Below are positions 10,871 to 22,137 of a stretch of 64,000 nt of DNA, piece after piece; position 1 is the first letter of the stretch; the number at the start of each line of letters is the position of its first letter. Source of the stretch: Sphagnum magellanicum. Lineage: Eukaryota > Streptophyta > Sphagnopsida > Sphagnales > Sphagnaceae. Position numbers and translations under genes: made by a program. The DNA is taken from NCBI GenBank assembly GCA_021904315.1, contig CM038923.1, forward strand, positions 10,112,038 through 10,176,037. Direction: 5' to 3'. The notes beneath the pieces were generated by a model. That model was given only the letters and a program-made list of their open reading frames with translations, did not search any database and was not told the DNA's origin.

Positions 10871-12775
10871 GTTAAGCGAAATGTGTTATGTCTTTTGAAC
10901 ACAAGAACTTCTCACAACTTCATAAGCTGAGAAAGCGCCAAAAGGATGGAGCTCCAATTGGAGGAGCTCAAGGCACCCATCGAAGTGCACTTCGTGGATG
11001 GGGTTCCCCATCCCACTACGTTACAAGCAAAGGAAGTGCTTCTCCAACTAGGACACTGGAAAGGAAAGGTCGACTTTTTGGATTCCGCCTTAGGAAGAAT
11101 GGATTATGTTTTGGGAATGGAGTTCATCACCCAAAAATAATGTGCTCATAGAAGGGCACAACAGACTAGTTAAAATCCCGTCTAAAAGTGGGATTGTGCG
11201 GGTGAAGGCACACAAGTTGCTTTGTGTGGGTGGACCAACCATCCATTTTATGTTAGAAAAAACATGGGAAAGAGAATGCGTGGGAAGTTACGGCATGTTG
11301 TGTGTGATGCGGGTGGTGGATGATTATGAGCCCAAGGAAGCCACCAACTTGGTGACTTCCCTGAAGTGCACTAAGCGGGTCTTGGATGAATTCCCGGATG
11401 TGATGCTCGAAGAGTTGCCCAAGGACTTGCCTCCAAGAAGACGAGTTGATCATGTAATCGAAGTGATGTCGAGAGTGGCACCTCCCGCCAAGGCCCCATA
11501 TCGAATGAGCCATGAGAAGTTGAAAGAACTTAAAGTTCAACTCAAATAACTCCTCACAAAGGGATACATTAAACCTAACAAGTCACCATATGGGGCACCC
11601 GTCCTTTTTGTTCACAAGAAGGATGGGATGTTGAAGATATGTGTGGATTATAGAGCCTTCAACGAGGTAACGGTGAAAAACCGATACCCTTTACTTCGGA
11701 TTGATGACCTCTTTGATCAACTTTTGGGAGCTAAGGTGTTTAGTAGGATTGACCTACATTCGGGATATTACCAAATTCGGATTATGGAAGGGGATGAAGA
11801 AAAGACTGCTTACCACACAAGGTATGGCTCATACGAGTTCTTAGTGATGCCTTTTGGGCTCATCAGCGCACCTGCCACATTTTGCACTCTCATGAATGAC
11901 ATTTCCCAGGAATGGCTTGACGATTTTGTCGTCGTCTACATAGACTACATTTTGATCTATAGTGGCTCCTTGGAAAAGCATGCGGAGCACCTCCAGAAGG
12001 TGTTCCAAAGATTGAGGGAAAACAAGTTATATGCCAAGTTCAAAAAGTGTGAATTCGGGGTGACGGGAGTGGACTTCCTTGGACATAGGATCATTCAAGA
12101 AGGTTTGAAGATGGACGATCACAAGGTGAAGGCAATTTTGGATTGGGAACCACTTAAGTCGGTTTCGGCCTTGAGATCCTTTTTAGGATTGGCCTCCTAT
12201 TATCGCAAGTTCATCAACAACTTTGCGAAGATGGCTACACCCTTAACAAACCTTTTGAAAAAGTCCGTTAGGACTTACGAATGGGATGGAGCATGCGACG
12301 AGACCTTTAAAACCTTAAAGGGCATTTTGGTGAAAGCACTAGTGTTGAAATTACCTGACTTCGACAAAGATTTTGAGATCCACTCCGATGCCTCCAACTT
12401 TGCAATTTGAGGAGTATTAGTGCAAAAAGGAAGACCAGCACCATTTGAGAGCAAAAAGTTGAGCGAGACAGAGCAAAGGTGGCCAACACATGAGAAGGAA
12501 ATGTGGGCGTTCATGCATTGTCTCAAGACCTGGGGCCATTACATAGGCTCCAATGATGTGGTGGTGTGGACCGACAATGTGACCTTGAAGTACTTTACCA
12601 CTCAACCCAAACTGTCCTCAAAACAAGTGAGATGGTAAAACACATTAGCCTTGTTCAATGTGGATATTCGACACAAGCCCGGGAAGGAGAACGTGGTGCT
12701 CGATGCGCTAAGTCGAAGGCACCAACTTAAAGTGTTGTACGTGAAAAAAATGGAACTTCAAAAAGAAGTTTGATT
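10871..12775 (+). pseudogene. protease, reverse transcriptase and RNase H of the Ty3/gypsy element, inactivated
   Basis: The protease site reads NTR (10898-10906) where aspartic proteases have DTG. The reverse transcriptase frame at 11628-12409 keeps the [23 protein letters not shown] and [12 protein letters not shown] blocks. The catalytic box reads YIDY (11937-11948) instead of YIDD, so a metal-binding Asp is lost. RNase H follows (HSDASNF, HEKEMWAF, WTDN), with a stop at 12408 and another near 12636. Further stops lie at 10928, 11547 and 12770. Each change alone would inactivate the protein. Confidence 0.9.
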
Positions 12776-13686
12776 AGCAAGCCATCGTGAGAAATTTGCC
12801 AAGAAAGTGAGGCAAAACATTCAAAATGGAGCCAAGCCATATTTCCAACTACGAAATGGACTATTATGGTATAAGCAAAATCGGCTCTATGTTCTAAAAG
12901 GGAGGATGAGGGATGTGCTTTTGAAGGAATGTCATGATGGGCCACTTGCGGGCCATGGTGGACCACTTGGAGTTAGCCAAGTTTTGTTACAACAACTTGT
13001 AACACTCTGCAAATGGGTCCACCCCCTTTCAAATGGTGACCGGCAAGTCACCAATTGTGCCCATGACTTGGGTAGCACATGCACAACCCCCGAACGATGC
13101 AAATGAGGAAGTGCCAATGGTCACACAACTTGATGAAGAAAGGCGGCTCCTGTGGGAGTTAGCGAAGGCCAACTTAGAAAAGGTGCACAACAGGTATAAG
13201 GATTTTGCAAACAAGTCCCGATAAGAAGTGAAGTTTCAAGAAGGGGATGAAGTGTGGTTGAAGATCAAGAATTTCCGATTGCCAAAAGGTTTGAGTCACA
13301 AGTTCTTGGGCCCATATGCGGGCCCATTCAAAGTGTTAGAAAAGAAACTTTTCGACACTTACAAGTTAGAAGTACCAGAAAATCTTAGAATTCACCCCAC
13401 ATTTCATGTTTCTCTTTTGAAGCCGATTGCCCGTGATGCGTCAACCCCTAATCGGGAACACAACTCAAGGCCCCCACCAGACTTAGTTCACAAGGAACCA
13501 AAGTTTGAAGTGGAGACCATGCTCAAATCAAAACAATTCAGAGCACAAGAGCAGGAATAATTAGTTAAATGGAAAGGATACCATCCAATAGAGGCATCTT
13601 GGGTGAATGAATCCAATATGGAACATGCCCAAGAAGCCATAGAAGAATTCCACACTAGACCGACAAAGAAGAGACATAGAACATGA
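12776..13686 (+). pseudogene. integrase remnant with chromodomain, core deleted
   Basis: The N-terminal approach to integrase (ECHDGPLAGHGG) is followed directly, at about 12955-12962, by sequence from far downstream (ELAKFCYNN, then TPFQMVTGKSPIVP). The zinc-binding HHCC domain and nearly all of the DDE core are therefore absent, a loss of roughly 200 or more residues by comparison with the family. GGTGGACCACTT at the join can be read as either side, which suggests a short-homology deletion. The C-terminal GPF..L and IHPTFHVSLLKP regions remain. A chromodomain (LVKWKGYHPIEASWV, about 13561-13650) comes after a stop at 13558. Stop at 13222 as well. Confidence 0.88.
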
Positions 13687-14483
13687 TGAGGACATCACCT
13701 TTTCTTCTAGTGGGGCCACGAGTCACATAAAATGTACCACATCAAGTTGTAAATGAAATAAAGGTTTTAAAAAAAAACTTCCAAAAGATTGTATCACAAA
13801 AATAATGTATAACTACAAATAGGGTTGTCAAATTGACATTGGACAAATGAAACCTTCTTGCATAGGCCCGAATCAAAATCGGACTCCTACCTTGGGGTTA
13901 AAAGAAATCTTGACCCCAAAAGAAGAGGCGAGCAAGGTGAGCTTGTGGGGACATGCACAAGCTTTAAGTGCATCCCAAAGGGTTGGTTGGTAGTGGTGGC
14001 CAACATGGGAAGTCATGACCCAATTTGCGTACTATAATCGCGTAGCTTGGGACTTAGGTTTTTGCAAAACCTAAACGTTGTTTCTCGTACCTTGATAAAC
14101 ATACCTTTAGTTAGGTTTGATTGTTGTGATCGAGGCGCAAGGTTCGGAAAGGAGTCATGTCAAGTAACTTAGGTCAAGATTAGACTTGGTTTTGAGTTCT
14201 TCATGAGGGTAAGGTTGAAATAATGGCCTCCCAAATGAGGGCTTCATCAATTAAGCTAGTTTAGGTCTTTTGACGAAACAAAGGTTAAGGGTTTTTATGA
14301 GATACCTTTGGACTTGCCAAGAAAGTGTTGGAAACTTGGAGACGCCTAAGTTAGCTTGAGGTAAGGTCTTGCCGTAGAAATCGGCAAATGATGGCCAAGG
14401 ATCCAAAAGAAAGCAATTACAATTCTTGAAAGAAATTTTAAGTGTCAATGAGGACATTAACATTTTCTTCTAGTGGGGGAAAG
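13687..14483 (+). other. 3' untranslated part of the retrotransposon with a duplicated polypurine-tract-like motif
   Basis: GAGGACATCACCTTTTCTTC plus TAGTGGGGCC (13689-13718) resembles the true pre-LTR sequence GAGGACATTAACATTTTCTT plus CTAGTGGGGGAAAG (14451-14483). The second copy is the polypurine tract that primes plus-strand synthesis and abuts the 3' LTR. No gene lies between them. Confidence 0.65.
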
Positions 14484-15287
14484 TGTCACAACCCTACTTT
14501 GAGAGAGTGTGAGGATGAAACTCACACTCCCGAAATGGGGACTTGGGAGTCCTTCGGGACTCTTGAAACTTCAAAGTTCAATTGCAGGGGTCAAAACACC
14601 TCGCATTAAAGTGTTTTTTATATCATTGGAAAGAAATCAAAGTGTAGATGTTGAAAATGAGCTTGCATGGGCCATTTGGATATCTGTAGCACACGTTTGG
14701 AAAAAAGAAAGCCGGGAATTAAACTAGTAGTCTACTAATTGCAGACGCCTAATCGACCTGACCTCGATGCGTGTATGTGAAGTGCGACACATCGCTGGAA
14801 AGCTCTCAAGGAGAGCTACAAGTTTGCTTGAGACCTAATCCCAATCGGAGGTCTGGGCAAAAAGTTATGATCTCACAAAGTCTCGGGAGTCCAAACCGGG
14901 ACAATTTCGGGACTCCTCCTTGGGAGTCTTGGGACAAAAAAACCATTCGGATGTGGGTGCCGCAAAAAGGTGCAGAAAATACTATATGGGGGAAGGTGGT
15001 GGCTTCTGCCAAGTCCGGGCCGTGATGAGTCTTGTGAGTCCAAAGTTGCCCATGGCTTGTCCTAACACAAAAGGTGTTCCTGAAGGTGAACTAACTAACT
15101 TGTTGGTTGGTTTGATGCAGGTTTGAGTAAATAAATAAAGCTTGTCACTCTTCCTAGTCCCATCCTGAAGCTTCAACACGCCCCTCTACCCCTTCTAGTG
15201 CTAAAAGCTAGGAACGTGCCTTCGAGTTCCTAACAATTCCGTTGTTTGAGTAACTTAGGGTCGAACTAGGAACTTGGGAGTGCGTCA
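14484..15287 (+). repeat. 3' LTR of the Ty3/gypsy element
   Basis: Begins TGTCACAACC after the purine-rich AGTGGGGGAAAG and ends GCGTCA before the CATGG duplication. It is 804 bases long against 821 for the 5' LTR. Substitutions and small gaps are spread over the whole length. Confidence 0.93.
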
Positions 15288-15292
15288 CATGG
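15288..15292. repeat. target-site duplication CATGG, right copy
   Basis: CATGG directly follows the 3' LTR and matches 8878-8882. Confidence 0.9.
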
Positions 15293-16275
15293 ACTATCTC
15301 CAACATGGGCATGATGCATTTGAAACCCATGACAACTTCAACATCACACAAAAACTCCAAAAATTTTATTACAAGTGGGATAACACATGGAGATCATTGT
15401 TCATTTTCATAATCAATGGTTTATATTCCTTAAGAACCTTTTGGTAAGAGACAACATAAACATCCACCTAATTTTTAGGTTGTGTAACAACTTGTTATCC
15501 TTTGTATCCAACAACTTGGTAAGTTTGCACGAGTCAAAGTACCTCTTGAGTGAAAAAGATAAATAAATGTATATGAAATTGAAAGAGCCCTTCAATTTCT
15601 ACATTAAGGTCTACTTTGAAATTGTTTACATAGCTAGGTTAGTCCTATATGTGCAACATATTGGACAAAGCTCTAACATGAAAAAAGTTTCTTTTTTTAC
15701 AAATCTTTGTGGTCACATCACTATGGACACCAATGAAAATAACAACACCATTTGACCCAAAATATATCAACTTGTTGTTGATCTCTCCCATAGTTAGGCC
15801 ACCATAAACTAATAAGAATTGAAGATCACATTGGTCATGTTACCAATTGTGCCACCACCAATCAACCTTTTCAAATTCAACAAAACATGGATGCGTTTAA
15901 ACCCATCCACAAGATAAACATGAACATTGACCCAAGATTTATTGTCAATCATTGTCACTTCATCACCACTAACAACAATGTACCTTGCTACATGGATTTT
16001 TTTTTTGTTGGATTGATAACGATAAAATGCATAACTTTTGCAATTTCCCATCCAACATTGTCATTCCAGTGTTTTTTGGGAATGTGTTTAACCTTTAGGA
16101 ACTAAAATGAAACCTTCATGGCTTCAAAGTCAATGAAAGGTTGACCTTGTTATAAAAATTAAAAAGAAACAACAAATTACAAATATTTCCTTTTCCTATC
16201 TCCAACCAAATCCCTTGCAACCATTATATTGACCATTGGAATCAAAACAACTTCAAATGAACCAAAAACCATGTC
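15288..16275 (-). pseudogene. hAT-superfamily transposase pseudogene, N-terminal half
   Basis: Read on the minus strand from 16275 down: MVARDLVGDRKRKYL, a stop, PFIDFEAMKV, HIPKKHWNDNVGWEIAKVM, then an open frame (15809-16051) with DNKSWVNVHVYLVDGFKR and LIGGGTIGNMTNVI. After further degraded sequence comes FCKLTKLLDTKDNK-like text and IRWMFMLSLTKR (15413-15595). It ends MGFKCIMPMLEIVH at the retrotransposon junction. These blocks occur in this order in the RNase H-like catalytic domain of a plant hAT family. The frame resumes at 8882 with EFIKFAQS, in phase, once the retrotransposon and one copy of CATGG are discounted. Several stops and frameshifts; not functional. Confidence 0.8.
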
Positions 16276-16526
16276 AAATCATATCATTTTTTTGCAATCT
16301 TTGTTAACATGCCTATGCTTTGCCACTTTAATGATATGTAAATCATGGAAAATTATGTCTAATGAATAGTATGGATGTTCAGAAATCTAATTTAAACTAT
16401 CAACTATTATAGTGTTGAGTTTAACACTACTATAGATATGTGGTTTTAAGCTAGTTTTTTTTACTAATTTTAGTTATATTTTTTATCACGTTAAACAATG
16501 GAAAAAATTGGTTGTAATCATAATAA

Positions 16527-17149
16527 GGTGAAAGCACACTAGGGTGGTTAAGTTTTGACAGATTAAAAACTCTTTTCAAAGTCCTTTTCTAGTGTAGTTG
16601 AAAACTGGTTTAAAATATGAATTTTTAGATTTTATTGAAAATATCATTTTTTCCATTTCCAATTTCAAGTCAAGACATATAAAAAATATCACAATTTTTT
16701 TTTTGTTTTCCATAATTTTTTTTAAATGTTTAAAAAGGATTTTTAAAAATTACAACTTTTGGGATTTTGAAAAGTCCATAACATAATAAATTAAAATCAC
16801 ATTCCATTCATTCAATGGATCCTTAGTTTCCTAAACATAATTCATTTAATATCCCAAAGTTTCAAACACATAAGACTAACACATTGTAAGATAAAAGTCC
16901 ATATCCATGAGTTTTACAAGGTGTGACAAAATTTATTGCCAAGATTCAAAAGTCCATTATTTATTCAATATTTATGATTTCAATGTTTTTTTGAATTTTT
17001 AAATTGCCAACTTTATTAGCATTACATATGTGAATTCCTTTCTTGATATTTCAATGAAAATATTAATGTTTTATATTTAAGTTTCAAAGAGATGGAGGAA
17101 AAACTACAAGTGCAACACCTAAAAAAAGATTGTGTAGTGTGCTTTCACC
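16527..17149. mobile_element. 623 bp TIR element (MITE-like), copy 1
   Basis: Ends are a perfect 15 bp inverted repeat: GGTGAAAGCACACTA at 16527-16541 and its complement at 17135-17149. The interior is AT-rich with no coding capacity. The same terminal sequence bounds 37863-38481, and one lone end lies at 52750. I could not define a target-site duplication, so the superfamily is open. Confidence 0.75.
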
Positions 17150-17489
17150 CAACAAACCAGTCATTTTTTACACAAATTTGACTAAAAATATATTACCAAC
17201 ATGACGAAACATGCTTGTCCAAAATGAGTAAAATGATTAAGGCTATTAGTTGACATGGCATTATTAATTTGATTTTAAGTTAAAAGTTATATTATTTATA
17301 TGCATATATAATGACATTATAAAACTTTAATATTTTTGAACTATATATGAATCTAAAATGCTACCACCCTTGATTTGTGATTCAATGTTAGAAAAAAAAA
17401 CTTTTTTTTTGGGCTAACATTATTGACCAATTATGTAAGTTGACATCATAGGCCTTTGAATCCTTAAACTTGGGATTTTTTAAAGTGAT

Positions 17490-17577
17490 GAATGCTCTGA
17501 GTAAGTTTTGAACCCACAACTTTTTTAGCCACACTCCAAGGCTTTAACCATTAAGCCATCACCTCACGTGATGACAA
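17490..17577 (-). repeat. tRNA-derived SINE-like fragment
   Basis: On the minus strand GATGGCTTAATGGTTAAAGC matches a pol III A box (TGGCTTAATGG). GTGGGTTCAAAACTT follows about 35 bases later and matches a B box. Similar A/B pairs occur on the same strand at 52285-52380 and 55145-55262. No acceptor stem closes, so it is not a tRNA gene. Confidence 0.5.
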
Positions 17578-19100
17578 AAAATGACATCACAAAATATATA
17601 AACACATATTTTTTGAACAAAAAAATGATTTTTTATATCATTATTTGATTTAATTGATTTAATAAGTTTATTATTACACTAAACTTTGATATTTTTTAAT
17701 TCAAAAATATTTGTAAATCATAATTATTCTAAATATTCATTAATTAAAAAATTCAAATGCATTGTTTGAAATTTTGAATTGAATTATATATTCAAATATT
17801 ATTTAAACACATCTAATTTATTAACTTTCATGAAACTTTGTGATTTTTTTCCATTTCAAGATTGAGAACAAATAAGATGGTTTTAAATATTTATTTTAAA
17901 AATTCATGTGTAACATCTAAAATATAATTATTTAAATAAAACATTTACTTTCACAATTACATTGAACTTTTTAATTTTTTTAGTTTCAAAACATGAACAA
18001 TTAATTAAATCGCTTAATTTTTAAAATCATATATGATGAATGCTCCAAGTAAGATTCAAAAATGTATTAAATCTTTGATTGAATTATAATCTACAACTAT
18101 TTAGGTAAAATTAATTTATTATCATAATCATATTGAACTTTGTGATTCCTTTCAATTTCGAAATGTTTTCAATATTTGTTTCAAATTCAAGCAATGTTTT
18201 ATTTGCTTGGGTTAAAAATTTTGCATATAATTATTTGGGTACATTTGGTTTCTTTAGTTTCATCATTGACTTCAAGTTTATAATATTTTTAATCCAAATT
18301 TTCAGACATTTCATTAATTTACATATTTTGATTTATGCCACATATTTATTTTAAAATCATGTTTTAACCAAATATCTATAAAATATCGTAACAAAAAATA
18401 TTCACTTTTGAAATTATGGCATCAAAATTTGTATGCCTTCAATCTTGTATCAATTTTTGTAATAAAAGTAAAAGAATTGAATTCAATGTTACAATTTTTT
18501 GTAATAACAATGAATTTTAATAAAATTTTATTTATTTTTAATTCTAAAATTTAAATGAGATGTAAATTAGTCTTATTTTATTTTTTAATCAATTGAAAGA
18601 AGTTACTTTATTTTATTGTTCCATTTTACTCATGTCATTTGATCATAAATAAATAAATAGATGGTTTAATTTGGGGCTAATTTAATTTGGACATATATAT
18701 GCATTCAATTTATTCATCACAAATTCAAATTGAATCATGAAATTTGAATAATTCAAGATTAGCATGTACATTTTTTTAATTATTGTGATTTATTTTCTAT
18801 AATCTTGATAGAAGGATAAAAAATAAATTTATATTCCATTTTTTCATTACTGTTTTTTTCAAATTTTCTCCTTGTAAATTATTTATTTATTTGAATAATT
18901 ATGATTAATAATTGAAATCATGATAACTATATCTTTTGTCATTTTTTTGTAATGAAGTTTTGAAAACCAAAACATGATTTTTTTTTCTATTTTATTAATA
19001 CCATGTCATTGAAAATAACATTATAATCATGTTAGTTAAATTAGTCAACATAGACAAATCCACATGGAGACCCACATTTACCACATGTGCAACATATTGT
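17578..19100. other. very AT-rich stretch, no gene seen
   Basis: Long runs of A and T and short frames that resemble no known protein. Nothing beyond low-complexity sequence was recognised. Confidence 0.4.
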
Positions 19101-19278
19101 TTAATTTGATTATAATGCTAGATTTTTTAGTCATAACGGACATTGTTACTTTTAATTTTAGTCATGATGGACACATTTAGTCACTTTAGACTACTAGTGT
19201 ATTCTAGATATTGACTATATAATAATTTTAGACATGATGCTACGCTAGTAGCATAAAAACCATGTTTTTGTAGTAGTG
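19101..19278. mobile_element. isolated right end of a CACTA-like element
   Basis: The sequence ends CATGTTTTTGTAGTAGTG at 19278, whose complement is CACTACTACAAAAACATG, a typical CACTA terminus. Before it are subterminal-like repeats (AGTCATAACGGACA, AGTCATGATGGACA). No matching left end was found. Confidence 0.45.
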
Positions 19279-21982
19279 TAAGGCCTTCAAACTTGAGTAG
19301 GTGCAATGTCAAACAATTGTACTTTGTTAAATGGCCCCTTGATTTCATAATACAAATTCTTTCATTTTTTTGGTAGTAATAAAGGATTATAAAACACACC
19401 TAAAAAACAAATTCAAAATTGAAGGTCTATTTGAAGTTGATGAATCCTTTGCAATATGTAAATGTGGTGCAATGCATATGGTGTCTAATGCAAGTTTTTT
19501 ATTTTACTATAAAAATCCAAGCATGAAATCCTAAACATATTTTTGCATGATTTGATTTTTAATCAAACATACCACAAAATTTAATATTTGTTTTCAAAAG
19601 AACCTTGGTCTAAAAATGATTATCACACAATTAATTAAGAGGTTCCAATAAAACCCAAGCTAGTTGTGACCAGTTTGCAACAAATCCCAATCTAAAATTC
19701 AATGTGAGACTAATTAATTGAGTTTAATTAAGACCTATTTTGAGTCACCAACAAAGGAGGTAACAAAGTTCATTTGTCAAGTTTGTGAATGTTAGGACAA
19801 GTTTCATTTCTTTTCATTTGTCATGTCTAGAACCTTAAAAGGACATCATCACCATCCATTGCAATCCAATGGCCGAAGAAATTCAATTTCAAAGTTTGTA
19901 TTTCTTTCATGATCATTGTGGTGTGTGCATTGGAGTGTTAGGAGTGACCCGTGTGTTGTCAATGTTTTTTTGTATGCCATTTGTTAAACTATGCACATCA
20001 TTGACATGTTCAAGAGTGAATGTTTGGGCAAGAGTGAGCATGGTGCACTAAAATATCCTTTTGCCTCAAAACAAACTATGCCAATAACAAACATGTGTTC
20101 CAAAGAAAGAACTCAGTACTCAAGGAATGGCACACTCCAACAACTTGAACTTTATCTAATAGCCCTCCCTAAAATGTATTTTGATCATTTTGGTCAATGT
20201 TTGACCTCAAGTTATTTTTCATAATTAGCATGTCTATAAGGAACAACAAGTACCTTGAAACCTACAACATTCAAACATCGTTTCATTAGAAGATGGGAGG
20301 AGCTAGCAAAATTGAACAACAATATGAAACTTCTAAGCATCAAATCATGAAAGTAAACTGAAAAAACAAAAGTTGAAAGGTATGTATATTCTTCTATTTT
20401 AGGACCTTTGCATTATGCATATGTATAATGAGTGCATTCATAATTGGGGTACTACAATAGGAACCATGACACCCATTTGTCATGTGTCCTGAGTCTTGAG
20501 GCAATGACTTAGCAAAATGAATGTTTTAAAATGCTAAACTATGAAAGGAAGATATGTATGTTCAAACTTTCAACCAATAAATGTTATAATGAATGATTCA
20601 AATAAACAAATTTTGAATTTCATGTTCAACTATAAACCAAAAAGGAATGCAATCCACTACTTGGACATTCCAAAATGACATACTCTATTTTGGAACTTGC
20701 TAAAACCTTATTAAATACATAAAATAATGTCATGTTTTTGCACCCACGTCTCTTATACTTCTTTCCAAATCTTTGGAATGTAAATTTATAATTAACAAAA
20801 TTAATTTGATTTCAAGTCTTGTTAGGCAATTGGAGGGTAGATGTAAATCATAGTGGTCCACTTTTTGTGTTTTTATGGATTTTCTACAAAGTTGCACTCT
20901 ATTCAAATGCCACAAATGCATTGTAAAATCATCAATTTAACAAAAACATATATGGATTAAGATTGCCAACTTGAATAAGAATATTTATTGAAGGGTGAAA
21001 GTCAATAAACATACACTAATCATATAATAATAAATTTTTAAAGTGGACATATGGACTATAATCTAGGTTCTACATTACCATTCAAATGCATTTTTCATTA
21101 TGATTTCATCTTAATAATTTTTATAGGTAACCATGAAATAATCATTTCCTTGCTTCACAAAATTTCGTCATGAAAACAAAACAAAATTACATAATTAGAA
21201 GCCTACTCACCAAATTGTCAGGTTGTCACCTAAACAATTGTAAAATACTTGCTATTCATTTTGAAAGTCATGGAAGAGGACCATGGTGAAAGGTGTTAGG
21301 AATTTTTGTTGCAAATTAAGCTTTAAATATAGGTAATTCAAATTCATTTGAAACCACAAACCAAGCCAGTCCCCAACTTTCAACACATGCACCCTTGTGA
21401 ACAGGGAATGAAAAAAATTTGCCCACCCACAATGTTAAATTTCACACAAGCTTACCTACATTCCTCCCATATGAATATTCTACCTCCTTTTGCACATCAA
21501 ATTGCTTTTCATTCACAACCTCCATGTAGAAAATTCCTATAACTAAATGTGCATGTATTACAAAAGCTTTGCATTGCATTTCCAAAACTTGTGTTGGAGC
21601 TCCACACATGAAGGAATGCAAGGTTAAGTGGTAAGTTCACCTTCAACCCCAATTTTGTGAAGATTTGGATTTGTCCACTAATGTTTTGTCAAGTGTAATT
21701 TTGCATGCCCATTTTTTACATTAAGCCTTCTTTTTGCCATAATTGGTTAATTCACTACCCAATTATGACAACTTTGTGGATAACTTTAATGACCCATCTA
21801 CAATTGACCACAAAATGTCATGTTACTTCTAAACCAATGGCACTTTGGTTGTTGATAATGAAAATAGTTATGTAATAAGTTAACATCCTCTATTGATTAT
21901 ATTATAATTTTTCAAGCATCATGATTTGACATTTAATGTGAAACCACATACTAATGTGCTTTGATAAAATGACTATCAATGT
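19279..21982. other. gene-poor stretch
   Basis: AT-rich sequence with scattered frames of up to about 77 codons, none with recognisable domains. I see no RNA gene and no bounded mobile element. Confidence 0.35.
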
Positions 21983-22137
21983 TTTTTTGGCAAATTTGTG
22001 TTGTAGCCAAAATGGTGATGATCTATAAAAGGATTTAGCCAAACTTGACTACAAGCTAAATATGAAAATAGAAATTTAAAAACATCTTTTTATATTCTTG
22101 GTTACCTATTTTAACCATGTGTATAAATTTGGTGATT
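21983..22137. repeat. dispersed repeat, copy B
   Basis: Aligns by eye with 6730-6872, including TGTAGCCAAA, GATTTAGCCAAA, TATATTCTTGG and TTACCTATT in order. No coding capacity. Which element family it belongs to is unknown. Confidence 0.6.

Larger units (their letters stand above)
8883..15287 (+). mobile_element. Ty3/gypsy chromovirus-type LTR retrotransposon, defective
   Basis: Complete 6.4 kb insertion: 5' LTR, primer site, gag, protease, reverse transcriptase, RNase H, integrase remnant, chromodomain, polypurine tract, 3' LTR. Both ends are TG...CA and it is flanked by the 5 bp duplication CATGG. The order RT-RNase H-integrase and the C-terminal chromodomain define the chromovirus branch of Ty3/gypsy. 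It is dead: stops occur throughout gag and pol, protease and RT active-site residues are changed, and the catalytic core of integrase is missing. The two LTRs differ at clearly more than one base in ten by eye, so the insertion is old. It sits inside a minus-strand hAT transposase pseudogene. Confidence 0.96.
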
